From the NCBI RefSeq assembly GCF_000385175.1, contig NZ_ARQJ01000024.1, forward strand, positions 62,001-126,000: DNA of 64,000 nucleotides, in the 5' to 3' direction. Within the stretch, counting starts at the first letter, position 1, and every line of letters begins with the position of its first letter. Under the pieces are notes generated by a model, which did not search any database, was not told the origin of the DNA, and was given only the letters and a program-made list of their open reading frames with translations. This document shows positions 54,132 to 64,000 of this stretch, piece after piece. The translations under genes were made by a program, and so were the position numbers. The DNA comes from Salinicoccus albus DSM 19776. Its GTDB lineage: Bacteria > Bacillota > Bacilli > Staphylococcales > Salinicoccaceae.

Positions 54132-55124
54132 CTATTCGTCCAATTCAAGATTCTGTCGCAGCTCACTCCTCATATTGTTGTAGGACTGCTCGTTGGGATA
54201 AAAATACCAGATGCCGTCCTGACCCCGGTCATCGACGCCCTCAAGTGTCAGTTGTTCAACGTTTTGGGCAGCGGACTGGTAATTGGAGCGCAGGTTATTC
54301 ATATCACTGAATGGAATATTGGTCTGAATATTTTCACTTAACACATCCAAAATGGAATTGAAGTTCGTCACGGTCTGCAAGCTCAACAATTCATCGGAAA
54401 TCGCCCGAACAACTTGCTGCTGTCTCATCTGTCTCCCCGAATCGCCGCCAGCACCTTCAGCTTTTCTGCTCCTGGAGAAGGCGAGTGCCATTTCTCCATC
54501 CATTTCATAAGTCTCACCCTGGGCAAATGAAAAGCCGGATTGTTCAAATGAATCTTCGCTGGTCACAGTGATGCCGCCGACTGCGTCGACAATGGCCTCA
54601 AGTCCGTCCATATTGATGGAGATGTAATAGTCGATCGGCGTATCCAAAAAGTTTTCCACAGTGTCTTTTGCCATGACAGGGCCGCCGTAAGCATAGGCAT
54701 GATTAATCTTTTCCGTGGTGCCCCGGCCGGCGATTTCTGCCCGGGTGTCCCTTGGGATACTTACGATGCGGCCGCCTTCAGTGTCTGGATTTAATGTAGC
54801 GACCATGATGGTGTCTGAACGCTGGCCACTTGCCTGGGACTCTCTTTCAGCGTCGGAATCTGTACCGAAGAGTACTACGGAAATCGGATCGCCATTATTG
54901 ACATCGATGTTCCCTTCCCTCAGATTTGAAGCTGTATCCTCCAGTGCGATGTCTTCCCCGGTCTGGCTGTCTCCGCCGGGATTGTTCATATCGCCGACTG
55001 CACCCTGAAGCTGGAAATATACATAAGCAAAAATACCTCCGATAACGATAATTGCAACAATAAGCAGTACAAGCAGTATTTTAAATACTGGATGCATGCC
55101 GCGTCTACTTTCAGTTCTATTCAT
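54132..55124 (-). CDS. LytR-CpsA-Psr family wall polymer ligase
   Basis: Membrane enzyme that attaches wall teichoic acid or related polymers to peptidoglycan. ATG 55124 is chosen because AAAGGAG lies just upstream. The protein (330 residues) has a short cytoplasmic tail, one helix (about 15-37), a linker, and the LCP domain (about 75-240) with LFGTDSDAERE, the QRSDTIMVATLNPD lipid-phosphate-binding segment with Arg and Asp, and SIPRDTRAEI. It is next to tagO, the first wall teichoic acid gene. Which of the three staphylococcal LCP proteins it matches is not clear. Confidence 0.88.
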   Translation of the reverse strand: MNRTESRRGMHPVFKILLVLLIVAIIVIGGIFAYVYFQLQGAVGDMNNPGGDSQTGEDIALEDTASNLREGNIDVNNGDPISVVLFGTDSDAERESQASGQRSDTIMVATLNPDTEGGRIVSIPRDTRAEIAGRGTTEKINHAYAYGGPVMAKDTVENFLDTPIDYYISINMDGLEAIVDAVGGITVTSEDSFEQSGFSFAQGETYEMDGEMALAFSRSRKAEGAGGDSGRQMRQQQVVRAISDELLSLQTVTNFNSILDVLSENIQTNIPFSDMNNLRSNYQSAAQNVEQLTLEGVDDRGQDGIWYFYPNEQSYNNMRSELRQNLELDE

Positions 55125-55268
55125 TATAGATCTCCTTTTCAATATTAATATAATTATACAATGAAACGGGCGGATTGAAAATTAATATTATGCAAATTCA
55201 CCATTTGGATATCATATATAAACGGGAATATGGTATAGTGAGTTGGAAATATTCAAGATGGTGATGGT

Positions 55269-56321
55269 ATGTATACTCTATTTTTGCTTACGGTATCTTT
55301 TCTGATTTCATTGATTCTGATGCCGGTATTTATATGGGGGTCGTACAAAATAGGTTTTGTCGACCACCCGAATACAAGAAAAGTTCATGCGAAGCCTGTG
55401 CCTTATCTCGGCGGAGTGGCCATACTCATCTCATTCATCATAGGGGTGATGGTTTCCCGTCCGATAGAGGCTGAATACATGCCGATTGTTATTGGCGGTG
55501 TATCTATCGTTCTGATCGGGATCATTGACGACAAGTTTGACATGAGACCCTGGCAGAAATTGATCGGGCAGATACTGACCACCCTGATTCCAATCTCGTA
55601 CGGTATCGTCATCGATACCATCACACCGTTTGGCATCGGCATCGATTTCGGCTTCATGTCTGTGCCGATTACAATCATATGGATGCTCATCATCATCAAT
55701 GCCATCAATCTGATTGATGGACTCGATGGTCTGGCAACCGGTATCTCTATCATTGCACTGGCAACTATCGGGTTTATGACGATTTTGCAGGGCAACATTT
55801 TCATTATGATGATTTGTGTCATTCTGATCGGCTCATGTCTCGGTTTCCTTGTATTCAATTTTCACCCAGCCAAGATCTTCCTCGGTGATAACGGTTCAAT
55901 GCTGCTCGGTTTCATCCTGAGTGTCGTTTCACTGATGGGGTTCAAAAACATTACACTGATATCGTTGTTTTTCCCGATCATCATACTGGCAGTACCGTTC
56001 CTTGATATGCTTTCTGCAGCCGTGAGAAGATACCGTCAAAACATTTCACTCGTAAAACCGGACAGAGATCATATCCACCACCGGATGAGAACGCTCGGAT
56101 ATTCTCATGTGGAAAGCGTCATTCTTATTTATTTCATCGCTCTCCTGTATTCCGGCGCGAGCCTCATCCTGTATCTTTCCACCATCCCGGGCGCAATCAT
56201 CATCATGCTGCTGCTGATCCTGACAACAGCGATCATCGTTGAAGCCATAGGTCTGCTCGGTAATCAAAAAAAACCGGTCCTGGAGTTCATGCGGCGCCTG
56301 GTTCATAAAATATTTTCCTAA
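55269..56321 (+). CDS. tagO: Undecaprenyl-phosphate GlcNAc-1-phosphate transferase TagO
   Basis: Starts wall teichoic acid synthesis by transferring GlcNAc-1-P to undecaprenyl phosphate. The 350-residue protein has about eleven helices. Catalytic motifs visible are IDDKFDMRPWQKLIGQ (Asp pair, Mg binding), NAINLIDGLDGLA, FLGDNGSMLLGF and HIHHRM (nucleotide binding). ATG 55269 follows GGTGATGG. The stop overlaps the stop of convergent yigZ by four bases. Confidence 0.93.
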   Translation: MYTLFLLTVSFLISLILMPVFIWGSYKIGFVDHPNTRKVHAKPVPYLGGVAILISFIIGVMVSRPIEAEYMPIVIGGVSIVLIGIIDDKFDMRPWQKLIGQILTTLIPISYGIVIDTITPFGIGIDFGFMSVPITIIWMLIIINAINLIDGLDGLATGISIIALATIGFMTILQGNIFIMMICVILIGSCLGFLVFNFHPAKIFLGDNGSMLLGFILSVVSLMGFKNITLISLFFPIIILAVPFLDMLSAAVRRYRQNISLVKPDRDHIHHRMRTLGYSHVESVILIYFIALLYSGASLILYLSTIPGAIIIMLLLILTTAIIVEAIGLLGNQKKPVLEFMRRLVHKIFS

Positions 56322-56947
56322 AAAGCACTTTCGGCATGGATGATGTCTAATTCATCCAGTTCGTGAGTGTCTTTTGTTATTTCCCGGAGTTTGCTGAGGA
56401 AGATGTCTTTCTCAGCCGTCTTGACATGGACGAGATAAGTGACTTTGTCAGTGTAGCCGGTATCTTTTATCTCGATCCCCGCTTCAGCAGTGTAATGTTC
56501 AAATCTGCTCGTGTGGGTATAATCCATGGTGATGCGGAATGGTATCATGCTGACTTCAATGACTTTACCTGCCGTTTTTACAGCATCGGATGCCGCGTTT
56601 GAATAGGCACGAATCAGACCGCCGCCCCCGAGTTTTATGCCGCCGAAATAACGGGTGACTGCTACAGTGACATTATACATTCCTTCCCGCTTCAGCACCT
56701 CCAGTATCGGTACGCCGGCAGTGCCTGACGGTTCACCATCGTCATCTGCTTTCTGGGTGAGAGCGTGCTCTCCGATGATATAGGCGCTGCAGTTGTGGGT
56801 GGCGTCTTTGTGCCTGCGTCTGACTTCGTCAATGAATGCTTTTGCCTCCGCTTCTGTGTCAGTGCGTCTGATAGAGGAGATAAAACGGGATTTATTAATC
56901 GTTGTTTCTGTCTCTGTGTCGAGTCTGTTCATATAATGCTGCTCCAT
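56318..56947 (-). CDS. yigZ: YigZ/IMPACT family protein
   Basis: Conserved UPF0029 protein, suggested to act on RNA or translation; role in bacteria unproven. The 209 residues have the IMPACT N domain (about 15-125), with KSRFISSIRRT, the THNCSAYIIGE stretch, DDDGEPSGTAGVPILEVL and VAVTRYFGGIKLGGGGLIRAYS. A ferredoxin-like C domain (about 140-200) follows. It overlaps tagO tail to tail by four bases, sharing CTAA. Confidence 0.9.
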   Translation of the reverse strand: MEQHYMNRLDTETETTINKSRFISSIRRTDTEAEAKAFIDEVRRRHKDATHNCSAYIIGEHALTQKADDDGEPSGTAGVPILEVLKREGMYNVTVAVTRYFGGIKLGGGGLIRAYSNAASDAVKTAGKVIEVSMIPFRITMDYTHTSRFEHYTAEAGIEIKDTGYTDKVTYLVHVKTAEKDIFLSKLREITKDTHELDELDIIHAESAF

Positions 56948-57053
56948 GCTAATTCACCTCTTATCGTCAGTCTATCACAATTGATTCATAGACCGGAGCC
57001 GTCCGATATAGTAAAATATCAATATGTGTGAATGTAGTATTGGGGGAGAGATT

Positions 57054-57926
57054 ATGAAGATTGCTGTTGTGACGGATTCAACTGCTTATCTGCCGGAGGC
57101 GCTGAAAGACAAGTATGATATCCGCACAATTCCGCTCAGCGTAGTATTCGGGGATGAATCATACAAGGAAGATGAAGAGATAAAACCTGAAGAATTTTAT
57201 GATATGATCCGCAATATTGATGAATTGCCGCGGACCAGCCAGCCGTCCATCGGTGATTATATCCTGCTGCTTGAATCACTGAAAGGGGAAGGGTATACGG
57301 ATGTGATCAGTGTGCACCTGTCAAGCCGGATCAGCGGCACATGTCAGAATGCAGTCTCAGCCGGAGACAGTGTGGAAGGCATCGGCCTCCATGTCATCGA
57401 TTCGGAAGTGGCGTGTTATGTCCAGGGCTTCCTGGCGCTCTATGCCGCGCAGAATAAAGATTATATGCAGCTTGAAGCACTGATCGACACGCTTGAACTG
57501 ATGAAACAGAAAAAGAACACAAATGCCTATTTCATCGTGGAGACGCTGACGAATCTTCAGAAAGGCGGACGGCTTTCAAATGCCCAGGCGATGCTTGGAA
57601 GCATGCTGAAAGTCAAACCTGTGCTCGAGTTCCGGGATGCCAAAATCGTACCTTACGAAAAGATACGGACAAGGAAAAAGGCGATGAAGCGGGTGGAAAC
57701 GCAGTTTGCCAAAGAAATGGAAGTGCATAGGGGAAAACCTGTCACCGCTGTCGTCATCCATGCAAACTGCGAAGCAGATGCGCTTGACTGGATAGAAACG
57801 CTGAAACAGAAACATCCGGAAGTGAAATTCCAGTTGAGCTATTTCGGTCCTGTCATCGGTACGCACATTGGTGAGGGCGCACTCGGTCTCGGCTATACGG
57901 TTTACGATGTGGATACAGATGTATAA
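57054..57926 (+). CDS. DegV family fatty acid-binding protein (FakB-like)
   Basis: Binds a fatty acid for phosphorylation by FakA. ATG 57054 follows GGGGGAGAG; the frame opens ten codons earlier without a site. The 290-residue sequence has KIAVVTDSTAYLP, TSQPSIGDY, the SSRISGTCQNA lipid-contact loop, YFIVETLTNLQKGGRLSNAQ and IGTHIGEGALGLGY. Its position between yigZ and comFA fits staphylococcal FakB-type genes. It differs clearly from the DegV at 22378, so the two may bind different fatty acids. Confidence 0.88.
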   Translation: MKIAVVTDSTAYLPEALKDKYDIRTIPLSVVFGDESYKEDEEIKPEEFYDMIRNIDELPRTSQPSIGDYILLLESLKGEGYTDVISVHLSSRISGTCQNAVSAGDSVEGIGLHVIDSEVACYVQGFLALYAAQNKDYMQLEALIDTLELMKQKKNTNAYFIVETLTNLQKGGRLSNAQAMLGSMLKVKPVLEFRDAKIVPYEKIRTRKKAMKRVETQFAKEMEVHRGKPVTAVVIHANCEADALDWIETLKQKHPEVKFQLSYFGPVIGTHIGEGALGLGYTVYDVDTDV

Positions 57927-57944
57927 TAGAATCAGGGTTAATCG

Positions 57945-57972
57945 GCGCAGCTTATTTGCTGCGCTTTTTTTT
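57945..57972 (+). terminator. Terminator after degV-type gene 2
   Basis: Seven-pair stem GCGCAGC (57945-57951) and GCTGCGC (57958-57964), loop TTATTT, then eight T. Confidence 0.85.
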
Positions 57973-57992
57973 GGATAAAGGGGAGGACAGTC

Positions 57993-59243
57993 ATGCTCAT
58001 AAAATTTGGGGATGGAGAAGTTTACAAATCGCAGGGGGTCGATCCTGTAAAGAAGATCTGCCGCCGGTGCGGCAACAACAGCAGGAAATATTTCTATCGG
58101 TATTATTCCCGTTTCCACGGGTCGGATGTCACCTATTGTTTGAAATGTGTCAGCATCGGACGTTCAGACAGTGTAACACCGCTCACAGCAGTACATGTTG
58201 AACGGGCGGTGGAATCCTGCAGATATCATTTGGATTTCGATTTGAGCGATGGTCAGAAAAAGGCTTCGGACAGAGTGGTGCAGGCACTTGAAAACAATGA
58301 AAATCTGCTGCTGTATGCAGTGACCGGCGCGGGCAAGACGGAAATTTCGTTTGAAGCGATCTCACTGGCGCGTCAGCGCGGGCTGAATGTGGCTTTTGTC
58401 TCTCCGCGCATAGATGTAGTCAAAGAAGTTTATCTGAGACTGACAGCTGCTTTTAAAGATGCCCGGATTGACTTGTTGTATTCAGGAGTCAAAGTCGCAT
58501 TTGACCACCGTTTTACAGTGTGTACTGTGCATCAGCTGTACAACCATATCTCCCACTTTGATCTGATCATTGTCGATGAAACGGATGCCTTTCCGCTTCC
58601 GGAAGACAGCCAGCTGATGGATGCCATACTGCGCGCAGCGACAGAGAAATCAAGTATCATACTGATGACTGCCACGCCGTCAAAGAGAATGATCAATTTT
58701 GCAGGGAGGGAGAATGTCGTGACCTTGACGCGGCGATATCACGGGTACGATCTGGCTGTACCTGAAATTATCCGGGGGTCTGCAGACCGGGATATACAGA
58801 AGAACAGACTGCCTGAGACGCTTCACATGCTGATACAGAACGTTATTGCCCAAAATCGGCGGGTACTTGTCTTTGTGCCGGAAATCAGCATGATGCAGCA
58901 GCTGTTTCCGCTCATCCGCGAAAAATATCCGCTGTCCGCTTCCGTCTACAGTCAGGACCATGAACGATATTTGAAAGTGGACAGCATGCGGGGTGATGAG
59001 ACGAAAGTGCTCCTGACTACCACCATATTGGAACGAGGGGTTACGTTTGAAAATCTGGATGTCATTGTCCTCGGAGCTGAAAAATTCAATACCAACAGTC
59101 TGATCCAGATCTGCGGCCGGGTGGGGCGGAAAGTGGATGATCCGACCGGCAGCATTTGGTTTATGGCTGCACATCACACCGGCAGTATCCGCAGAACCAT
59201 TAAGATTATCAAAAGTTTCAACAAAGGGGAGACGGCCATATGA
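57993..59243 (+). CDS. comFA: Competence helicase ComFA
   Basis: Superfamily 2 ATPase that helps pull transforming DNA across the membrane. The N terminus has a four-cysteine zinc module (CRRCGNN and CLKC, about 23-52). The helicase core has Walker A AVTGAGKTE, VDETDAF as Walker B (DETD in place of DEAD), TATPS, and a C-terminal motif VI QICGRVGRK. The 416 residues fit. It overlaps comFC by four bases. Confidence 0.92.
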   Translation: MLIKFGDGEVYKSQGVDPVKKICRRCGNNSRKYFYRYYSRFHGSDVTYCLKCVSIGRSDSVTPLTAVHVERAVESCRYHLDFDLSDGQKKASDRVVQALENNENLLLYAVTGAGKTEISFEAISLARQRGLNVAFVSPRIDVVKEVYLRLTAAFKDARIDLLYSGVKVAFDHRFTVCTVHQLYNHISHFDLIIVDETDAFPLPEDSQLMDAILRAATEKSSIILMTATPSKRMINFAGRENVVTLTRRYHGYDLAVPEIIRGSADRDIQKNRLPETLHMLIQNVIAQNRRVLVFVPEISMMQQLFPLIREKYPLSASVYSQDHERYLKVDSMRGDETKVLLTTTILERGVTFENLDVIVLGAEKFNTNSLIQICGRVGRKVDDPTGSIWFMAAHHTGSIRRTIKIIKSFNKGETAI

Positions 59244-59914
59244 TTTGTCTTTATTGCCACGCCGACATAAAAGAAGAAGTGAATCTGATCACCCTTTTTG
59301 AGCGCAGCCGGCCTTTGTGCAGCAGCTGTAAGATGTCCTTGTCCCGATGGCGGGAGGGCAGGAGATGTAAATTTTGTCACCGGCTGATGCAGGCAGATGA
59401 AGCGGAGTGTGCGGATTGTTTATTCCTCTCGGCGTACTATGAGCGGCCGGGGGAGATCATGAGTATGCTTGACTATCATGACACGGTGAAAATGCTTTTC
59501 CACAGATATAAATTTACAAAAGATGCCGCCCTGGCTGAAGTGCTTGCGATGTTTCTAGAGTGCCGATTCGGGGAATATGATTTCTCCATACCCATACCAG
59601 TCTCTGAGGTCAGGCTGGCCGAGCGGGGGTATAACCAGACAGAGATGGTGCTTGATGCTGCCGGCGTTAAGTATCATGATGCGTTATTTACAGAAAAAGT
59701 TACCCGGCAGTCCGAGCTCGGCAAAATGGACAGGCTCAGCGCAAAGAATCCGTTTCGATTCAAAGCGGATTTTAATGCGGATGCCCTGGAAGGGATGAAG
59801 GTTTTGGTAGTGGATGATATTTATACCACCGGTATTACAGTCCATCAGGCGGCTGAAACGCTGTTTTCAAAAAAGCCTGTCAAAATAGACATGTTAACGT
59901 TTTCCAAAGCCTGA
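59240..59914 (+). CDS. comFC: ComFC phosphoribosyltransferase-like competence protein
   Basis: Cytosolic partner of ComFA in DNA uptake. The 224-residue protein has zinc-ribbon cysteine pairs at the N terminus (CLYC, CSSC, CKFC, CADC) and a phosphoribosyltransferase-type fold with the PRPP loop [13 protein letters not shown] (about 189-201). The ATGA overlap with comFA indicates coupling. No comFB lies between, which is common in staphylococci. Confidence 0.92.
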   Translation: MICLYCHADIKEEVNLITLFERSRPLCSSCKMSLSRWREGRRCKFCHRLMQADEAECADCLFLSAYYERPGEIMSMLDYHDTVKMLFHRYKFTKDAALAEVLAMFLECRFGEYDFSIPIPVSEVRLAERGYNQTEMVLDAAGVKYHDALFTEKVTRQSELGKMDRLSAKNPFRFKADFNADALEGMKVLVVDDIYTTGITVHQAAETLFSKKPVKIDMLTFSKA

Positions 59915-59920
59915 ATACTC

Positions 59921-59929
59921 TGGTATAAT
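59921..59929 (+). promoter_or_regulatory. Extended -10 promoter of hpf
   Basis: TGGTATAAT, perfect TATAAT (59924-59929) with TGn. A weak -35 TTTCCA is at 59901-59906. Confidence 0.5.
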
Positions 59930-59966
59930 AAATTCAACAAGCAAAGTATCTAAGGAGGGGTTTCAT

Positions 59967-60542
59967 ATGATCAGATGTGAAATTCGCGGAGAGAACATTG
60001 AGGTCACCCAGCCGATCAGAAGCCACATCGAGGAAAAAGTGGCGAAACTGGAACGCTACTTTACCAATGTTCCAAATACTCACGCGCACGTCAACATCAA
60101 GACATACAGCAACAAGAAGGGCAAGGTCGAAATTACAATCCCTATGAAAGATCTAACATTACGCGCAGAGGAAAAGCATGAAGATCTCTACGCAGCAGTG
60201 GACCTGATCATTGATAAGCTTGAACGACAGATCAGGAAGCACAAGACAAAAATCAACCGGAAGTTCAGGGAAAAGAACCCGGAAGCAGATTTCTTCGCGG
60301 CAGCGGAAGCTGTCGGACTGGCAGAGAACAATAAGTCTGAAGAGGATGATGACAGCATTGACATCGTTCGTTCCAAGAAATTTCAGCTGAAACCAATGGA
60401 TTCTGAAGAAGCGGTATTGCAGATGAACATGCTCGGCCACAGCTTCTTTGTTTTCAATGACAGGGAGACAGACGGTACAAGCATTGTATATAAACGTAAT
60501 GACGGCAAATACGGTCTTATCGAAACGGATGAAAACCTTTGA
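59967..60542 (+). CDS. hpf: Long ribosome hibernation promoting factor HPF
   Basis: Dimerises ribosomes into inactive 100S particles in stationary phase. ATG 59967 follows AAGGAGGGG. The 191 residues comprise the S30AE domain (about 1-100, [20 protein letters not shown]), a charged linker, and the C-terminal dimerisation domain (about 130-190, with [19 protein letters not shown] and [11 protein letters not shown]). This is the long form typical of Firmicutes. Confidence 0.95.
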   Translation: MIRCEIRGENIEVTQPIRSHIEEKVAKLERYFTNVPNTHAHVNIKTYSNKKGKVEITIPMKDLTLRAEEKHEDLYAAVDLIIDKLERQIRKHKTKINRKFREKNPEADFFAAAEAVGLAENNKSEEDDDSIDIVRSKKFQLKPMDSEEAVLQMNMLGHSFFVFNDRETDGTSIVYKRNDGKYGLIETDENL

Positions 60543-60551
60543 TACATTATT

Positions 60552-60580
60552 CCCCCGGCAAGCAAACCGGGGGTTTATTA
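60552..60580 (+). terminator. Terminator after hpf
   Basis: Seven-pair stem CCCCCGG (60552-60558) and CCGGGGG (60567-60573), then TTTATT. Confidence 0.78.
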
Positions 60581-60674
60581 TGTGCCTGCAGAATGCGTAC
60601 ATATTTAAATTCAACGCGTTTAATGGTAGAATAATGGAATGAATTCATTGTTAAAGTATGAGGGAGAGAAATCC

Positions 60675-63197
60675 ATGGGTATTTTGGAAAAGGTCTTTGA
60701 CGGTAACAAACGGGAGCTTCGCTCCCTCCGTAAGATTGCTGATAAAGTAGAAACATATAAAGAAGATTTTGCCCGACTGAGCGATGAAAAGCTGCAGGCC
60801 AAAACGCCTGAATTCAAAGCTGAGCTGGACGGCGTTACGGATGAGAAAGAACAGGAGCAAATTTTGGACAGCCTCATGCCGGAAGCTTTTGCCGTTGTGC
60901 GTGAAGCGGCTAAAAGGACGCTCGGACTGGAACCTTATCCCGTACAGCTCATGGGTGCCGCTGCCCTTCATAAAGGTGACATCGCGGAGATGAAAACCGG
61001 TGAGGGCAAGACACTGACTGCCACGCTGCCTGTATATTTGAATGCTTTGACCGGCAAGGGTGTGCATATCATCACAGTCAACGAATATCTGTCTGCCACA
61101 CAGATGGAAGAATTGTCAGTGCTGTATAATTTCCTTGGACTCAGCGTCGGATTGAACCTCAACACAAAAGACAGTGCTGAAAAACGTGAAGCCTATGCTT
61201 CAGATATTACGTATACCACAAATAATGAACTTGGTTTTGATTATTTAAGGGATAATATGGTGACCTACAAGCGGGACCGGGTACTTCGCGGATTGAACTA
61301 TACAATCATTGATGAAGTGGACTCCATCCTTATAGACGAAGCGCGGACACCGCTGATCATTTCCGGTAAAGCGGAACAGACAGATACAATGTATATTCAG
61401 GCGAACCAATTTGTGAAAATGCTGAAGGAAGACGAAGATTTCACGTACGATGTAAAAACGAAAAACATACAGCTGAATGACGACGGCATGGAAAAAGCGG
61501 AAAAGTGGTTTAAAGTCGACAACCTGTATGACGTTAAGAACGTCAATCTGCTGCATCATATCAACCAGGCGCTGAAAGCGCACTTTTCCATGGAACGGGA
61601 CATCGATTACGTGGTTGAAGAGGAAAAAATCGTCATCGTCGACCAGTTCACCGGCCGTAAGATGAAAGGCCGCCGGTTCTCCGACGGGCTCCACCAGGCA
61701 ATAGAAGCGAAGGAAGGCGTCGAAATTCAGAATGAATCCCGCACGATGGCTTCCATCACATTCCAGAACTTCTTCAGACAGTATAATAAACTGTCAGGTA
61801 TGACCGGTACAGCCAAAACGGAGGAGGAGGAATTCCTCAACATCTATAACATGCGGGTCACCCAGATACCGACAAATGAACCGATCATCAGAGAGGACTA
61901 TACAGATAAAATCTATGCCACTAAAGAGGTGAAGTTCAATCACGTGATTGACGAAGTGGTTGAAAGACACCGGAAGGGGCAGCCGGTATTGATTGGTACT
62001 GTGGCAGTAGAAACAAGTGAATTCATTTCACAGAAGCTCAGTAAAAAAGGTGTGCGCCATAATGTGCTCAACGCGAAAAACCACGAACGTGAAGCCGAAA
62101 TCATTCAGAATGCGGGCAAAAAAGGCGCTGTCACAATCGCGACAAACATGGCAGGCCGCGGCACTGACATCAAGCTGGGCGAAGGTGTGAAGGAAGCAGG
62201 CGGCCTGGCAGTGATCGGAACAGAACGGCATGAATCAAGGCGTATCGATGACCAGCTGCGCGGACGTTCGGGCCGTCAGGGGGATGTCGGTGTGAGCACG
62301 TTCTACCTTTCCCTGGAGGACGATCTGATGCGCCGTTTTGGTTCAGAGCGGATGCAGAGTATGATGGGCCGTCTCGGTATGTCCGATGAAGAAGTCACTT
62401 CAAAAATGATTTCACGGGCGGTCGAATCATCTCAGAAACGTGTGGAGGGCAACAACTTCGACTCACGTAAAAAACTCCTGGAATATGATGATGTGCTGAG
62501 GCGACAGCGCGAAATCATCTATGATGAACGTAATGATATTATCGATCAGGAAGATATTCAGGAAGAACTGCTAGGCATGATTGAATCCTCCGTCGAGCGG
62601 ACGGTGAACTACTATATGTTTGATGATGAAGATATGATCGACTACGAGCAGTTCATCAAAGCAATCGAGGACATGTACCTCCCGCCGGATACACTGGAGG
62701 TTTCCGACGTCCGCGGCAGGGAAAATGAGGAAATCACAGCGCTGATTCTCGACAGGGTGAAAACTGCACTTCAGGAGAAGGAAGAGAAATTGTCTGAAGA
62801 GCGTATGCGGCTGTTTGAACGCATGATGATGCTCCGGACCATCGACCAGAAATGGGTGGAGCACATCGACAGTATGAGCCAGCTGCGTACCGGCATCCAT
62901 CTGCGTTCATACGGGCAGATCAACCCGTTGCGCGAGTATCAGAATGAAGGGCTTCAGATGTTTGAAGATATGCTGGTTGCGATCGAAGATGACACAGCGA
63001 AATATGTGCTTAAGACTGAAGTGAAATCAGATGAAGAAATCAAGCGTGAGCAGGTCATTAAAAATGAAGAAATGCAGACCGGCGACGGCAAAGCAAAAGT
63101 GAAAAAAGGGCCGGCGAAAAAAGAGGACAGGGCCGGACGCAACGAACCCTGTCCATGCGGCTCCGGTAAAAAATACAAAAACTGTCACGGCAGATAG
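60675..63197 (+). CDS. secA: Protein translocase ATPase SecA
   Basis: Motor of the Sec pathway that drives preproteins through SecYEG. ATG 60675 ([10 protein letters not shown]) follows GGGAGAG; an ATG 36 bases earlier is unlikely. The 840 residues contain Walker [25 protein letters not shown], the preprotein cross-linking domain, the [11 protein letters not shown] and GRSGRQGD motifs of the second ATPase domain, and the C-terminal SEC-C zinc motif [13 protein letters not shown]. It is the housekeeping SecA1. prfB follows after 17 bases. Confidence 0.97.
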   Translation: MGILEKVFDGNKRELRSLRKIADKVETYKEDFARLSDEKLQAKTPEFKAELDGVTDEKEQEQILDSLMPEAFAVVREAAKRTLGLEPYPVQLMGAAALHKGDIAEMKTGEGKTLTATLPVYLNALTGKGVHIITVNEYLSATQMEELSVLYNFLGLSVGLNLNTKDSAEKREAYASDITYTTNNELGFDYLRDNMVTYKRDRVLRGLNYTIIDEVDSILIDEARTPLIISGKAEQTDTMYIQANQFVKMLKEDEDFTYDVKTKNIQLNDDGMEKAEKWFKVDNLYDVKNVNLLHHINQALKAHFSMERDIDYVVEEEKIVIVDQFTGRKMKGRRFSDGLHQAIEAKEGVEIQNESRTMASITFQNFFRQYNKLSGMTGTAKTEEEEFLNIYNMRVTQIPTNEPIIREDYTDKIYATKEVKFNHVIDEVVERHRKGQPVLIGTVAVETSEFISQKLSKKGVRHNVLNAKNHEREAEIIQNAGKKGAVTIATNMAGRGTDIKLGEGVKEAGGLAVIGTERHESRRIDDQLRGRSGRQGDVGVSTFYLSLEDDLMRRFGSERMQSMMGRLGMSDEEVTSKMISRAVESSQKRVEGNNFDSRKKLLEYDDVLRRQREIIYDERNDIIDQEDIQEELLGMIESSVERTVNYYMFDDEDMIDYEQFIKAIEDMYLPPDTLEVSDVRGRENEEITALILDRVKTALQEKEEKLSEERMRLFERMMMLRTIDQKWVEHIDSMSQLRTGIHLRSYGQINPLREYQNEGLQMFEDMLVAIEDDTAKYVLKTEVKSDEEIKREQVIKNEEMQTGDGKAKVKKGPAKKEDRAGRNEPCPCGSGKKYKNCHGR

Positions 63198-63214
63198 AGA
63201 AAGAGGTATATATT

Positions 63215-64000
63215 ATGGAATTGCATGAAATTAAAAACTTTGAGGTAAAAATGCACGGTAAACTCGATGACTTCAGGGGGTCTCTTTGACTTAGAGGAGA
63301 AAGAAACCCAGATCCGGGAGTATGAAGAGCAGATGACGGATCCCGAATTTTGGAATGACCAGACGGCTGCCCAGGAAATCATCGGCAAAAACAATCACTT
63401 GAAGAAGATTGTCGAAGGGTTCAGGGATATTGAACGCGCTGTAGAAGATATTGAAGTCACACATGAACTTCTGAAAGAAGAATATGATGAAGAAATGAAA
63501 GCGGATATTGAAGAGCGTGTGAGAAGCACCCAGGAAAAAGTCGATGCATTCGAGCTCGATATTCTGCTGGATGATGAACATGACTCACTCAGTGCGCTGC
63601 TTGAACTGCATCCGGGCGCCGGCGGTACTGAATCACAGGACTGGGCGGAGATGCTGCTCAGAATGTACCACCGGTATTGTGAATATAAAGGATGGAAAGT
63701 CGATACGCTGGATTACCAGGACGGGGATGAAGCCGGTGTCAAAAGTGTCACGCTGTCGGTTAAAGGCGCAAATGCATACGGTCTGCTGAAAGCTGAAAAA
63801 GGGATCCACCGGCTCGTACGCATTTCGCCGTTCGATTCTTCCGGACGCCGGCACACATCTTTCGCGTCATGTGAAATCACCCCTCAATTTGAAAATAATG
63901 ATATTGAAATTGAGATAAACAACGACGATATATCCATCGACACATACCGGGCGAGCGGCGCCGGCGGTCAGCATGTCAATACGACCGATTCAGCTGTCAG
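63215..64000 (+). CDS. prfB: Peptide chain release factor 2 with programmed +1 frameshift, 3' end missing
   Basis: Reads UGA and UAA stop codons. ATG 63215 opens a 24-codon first frame ending at TGA 63287-63289. The canonical frameshift signal is present: AGGGGG (63275-63280), then TCT CTT TGA C. A +1 shift at CTT continues as [15 protein letters not shown] through the rest of the window. Visible later features are the [15 protein letters not shown] segment, the CEYKGWK region, and the catalytic GGQ in [16 protein letters not shown], where the window ends. It is not a pseudogene; low RF2 favours the shift and so regulates its own level. Confidence 0.96.

Noticed and set aside
63215-63289. prfB as a frameshifted pseudogene
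   Set aside because: The stop lies at the known programmed frameshift site with all its signals.

Overview
The window looks like a chromosomal segment of a low-to-moderate GC Gram-positive coccus of the family Staphylococcaceae. Gene order supports this: the runs nrdIEF - siderophore ABC genes - murB, and gdpS - LCP protein - tagO - yigZ - degV - comFA - comFC - hpf - secA - prfB, match what is known of Staphylococcus aureus, as does the molybdenum cofactor cluster. Base composition is clearly richer in G+C than S. aureus and many proteins are acidic, so a halotolerant relative such as Salinicoccus or Jeotgalicoccus is my inference. A 16S or core-gene comparison would settle it.

Layout. 1-6450: a peptide ABC permease runs off the left edge, and three paralogous solute-binding lipoproteins diverge from it, the second and third with their own promoters. 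6560-10240: small lipoprotein, unknown genes, GNAT acetyltransferase, LOG-family phosphoribohydrolase, and an ScdA-like di-iron protein that lacks the usual cysteines. 10280-12762: PhoP-PhoR-type two-component system. 13011-19072: nine molybdenum cofactor genes (moeB, moaB, moaC, moeA, mobB, moaE, moaD, mobA, moaA). 19128-22321: CydD/CydC exporter. 22378-24863: DegV and a CorC/MpfA-type membrane protein behind a structured leader RNA. 24907-27789: a lone PLD-helicase-DUF3427 protein, the most accessory-looking gene. 28007-31446: GlcD-type oxidase, small membrane proteins, MFS transporter. 31927-36293: operon with a PxpC/KipA-like protein, then recQ and a DMT transporter. 36647-40124: nrdIEF with predicted NrdR and LexA sites. 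40172-43826: FMN riboswitch and ribD-ribE-ribBA-ribH. 43885-46082: aldo/keto reductase, YtkA-like lipoprotein, atypical SDR. 46188-50188: Fur-controlled siderophore uptake operon. 50283-56947: murB, EMYY lipoprotein, bacilliredoxin, GdpS, LCP protein, tagO, yigZ. 57054-64000: degV, comFA, comFC, hpf, secA, and prfB with its programmed frameshift, cut by the right edge.

The genes are mostly housekeeping or conserved. No insertion sequence, prophage, CRISPR array, tRNA or rRNA gene is visible. The items most worth a second look are the nested-helix leader upstream of the CorC-type gene (23369-23520), the combined NrdR and SOS control predicted for nrdIEF, the cysteine-free ScdA, the SDR without its catalytic lysine, the isolated helicase-nuclease, and the terminators built into the coding ends of convergent genes.

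Many CDS starts below were moved downstream of the longest possible frame because a good Shine-Dalgarno sequence points to an internal start. These are judgement calls.
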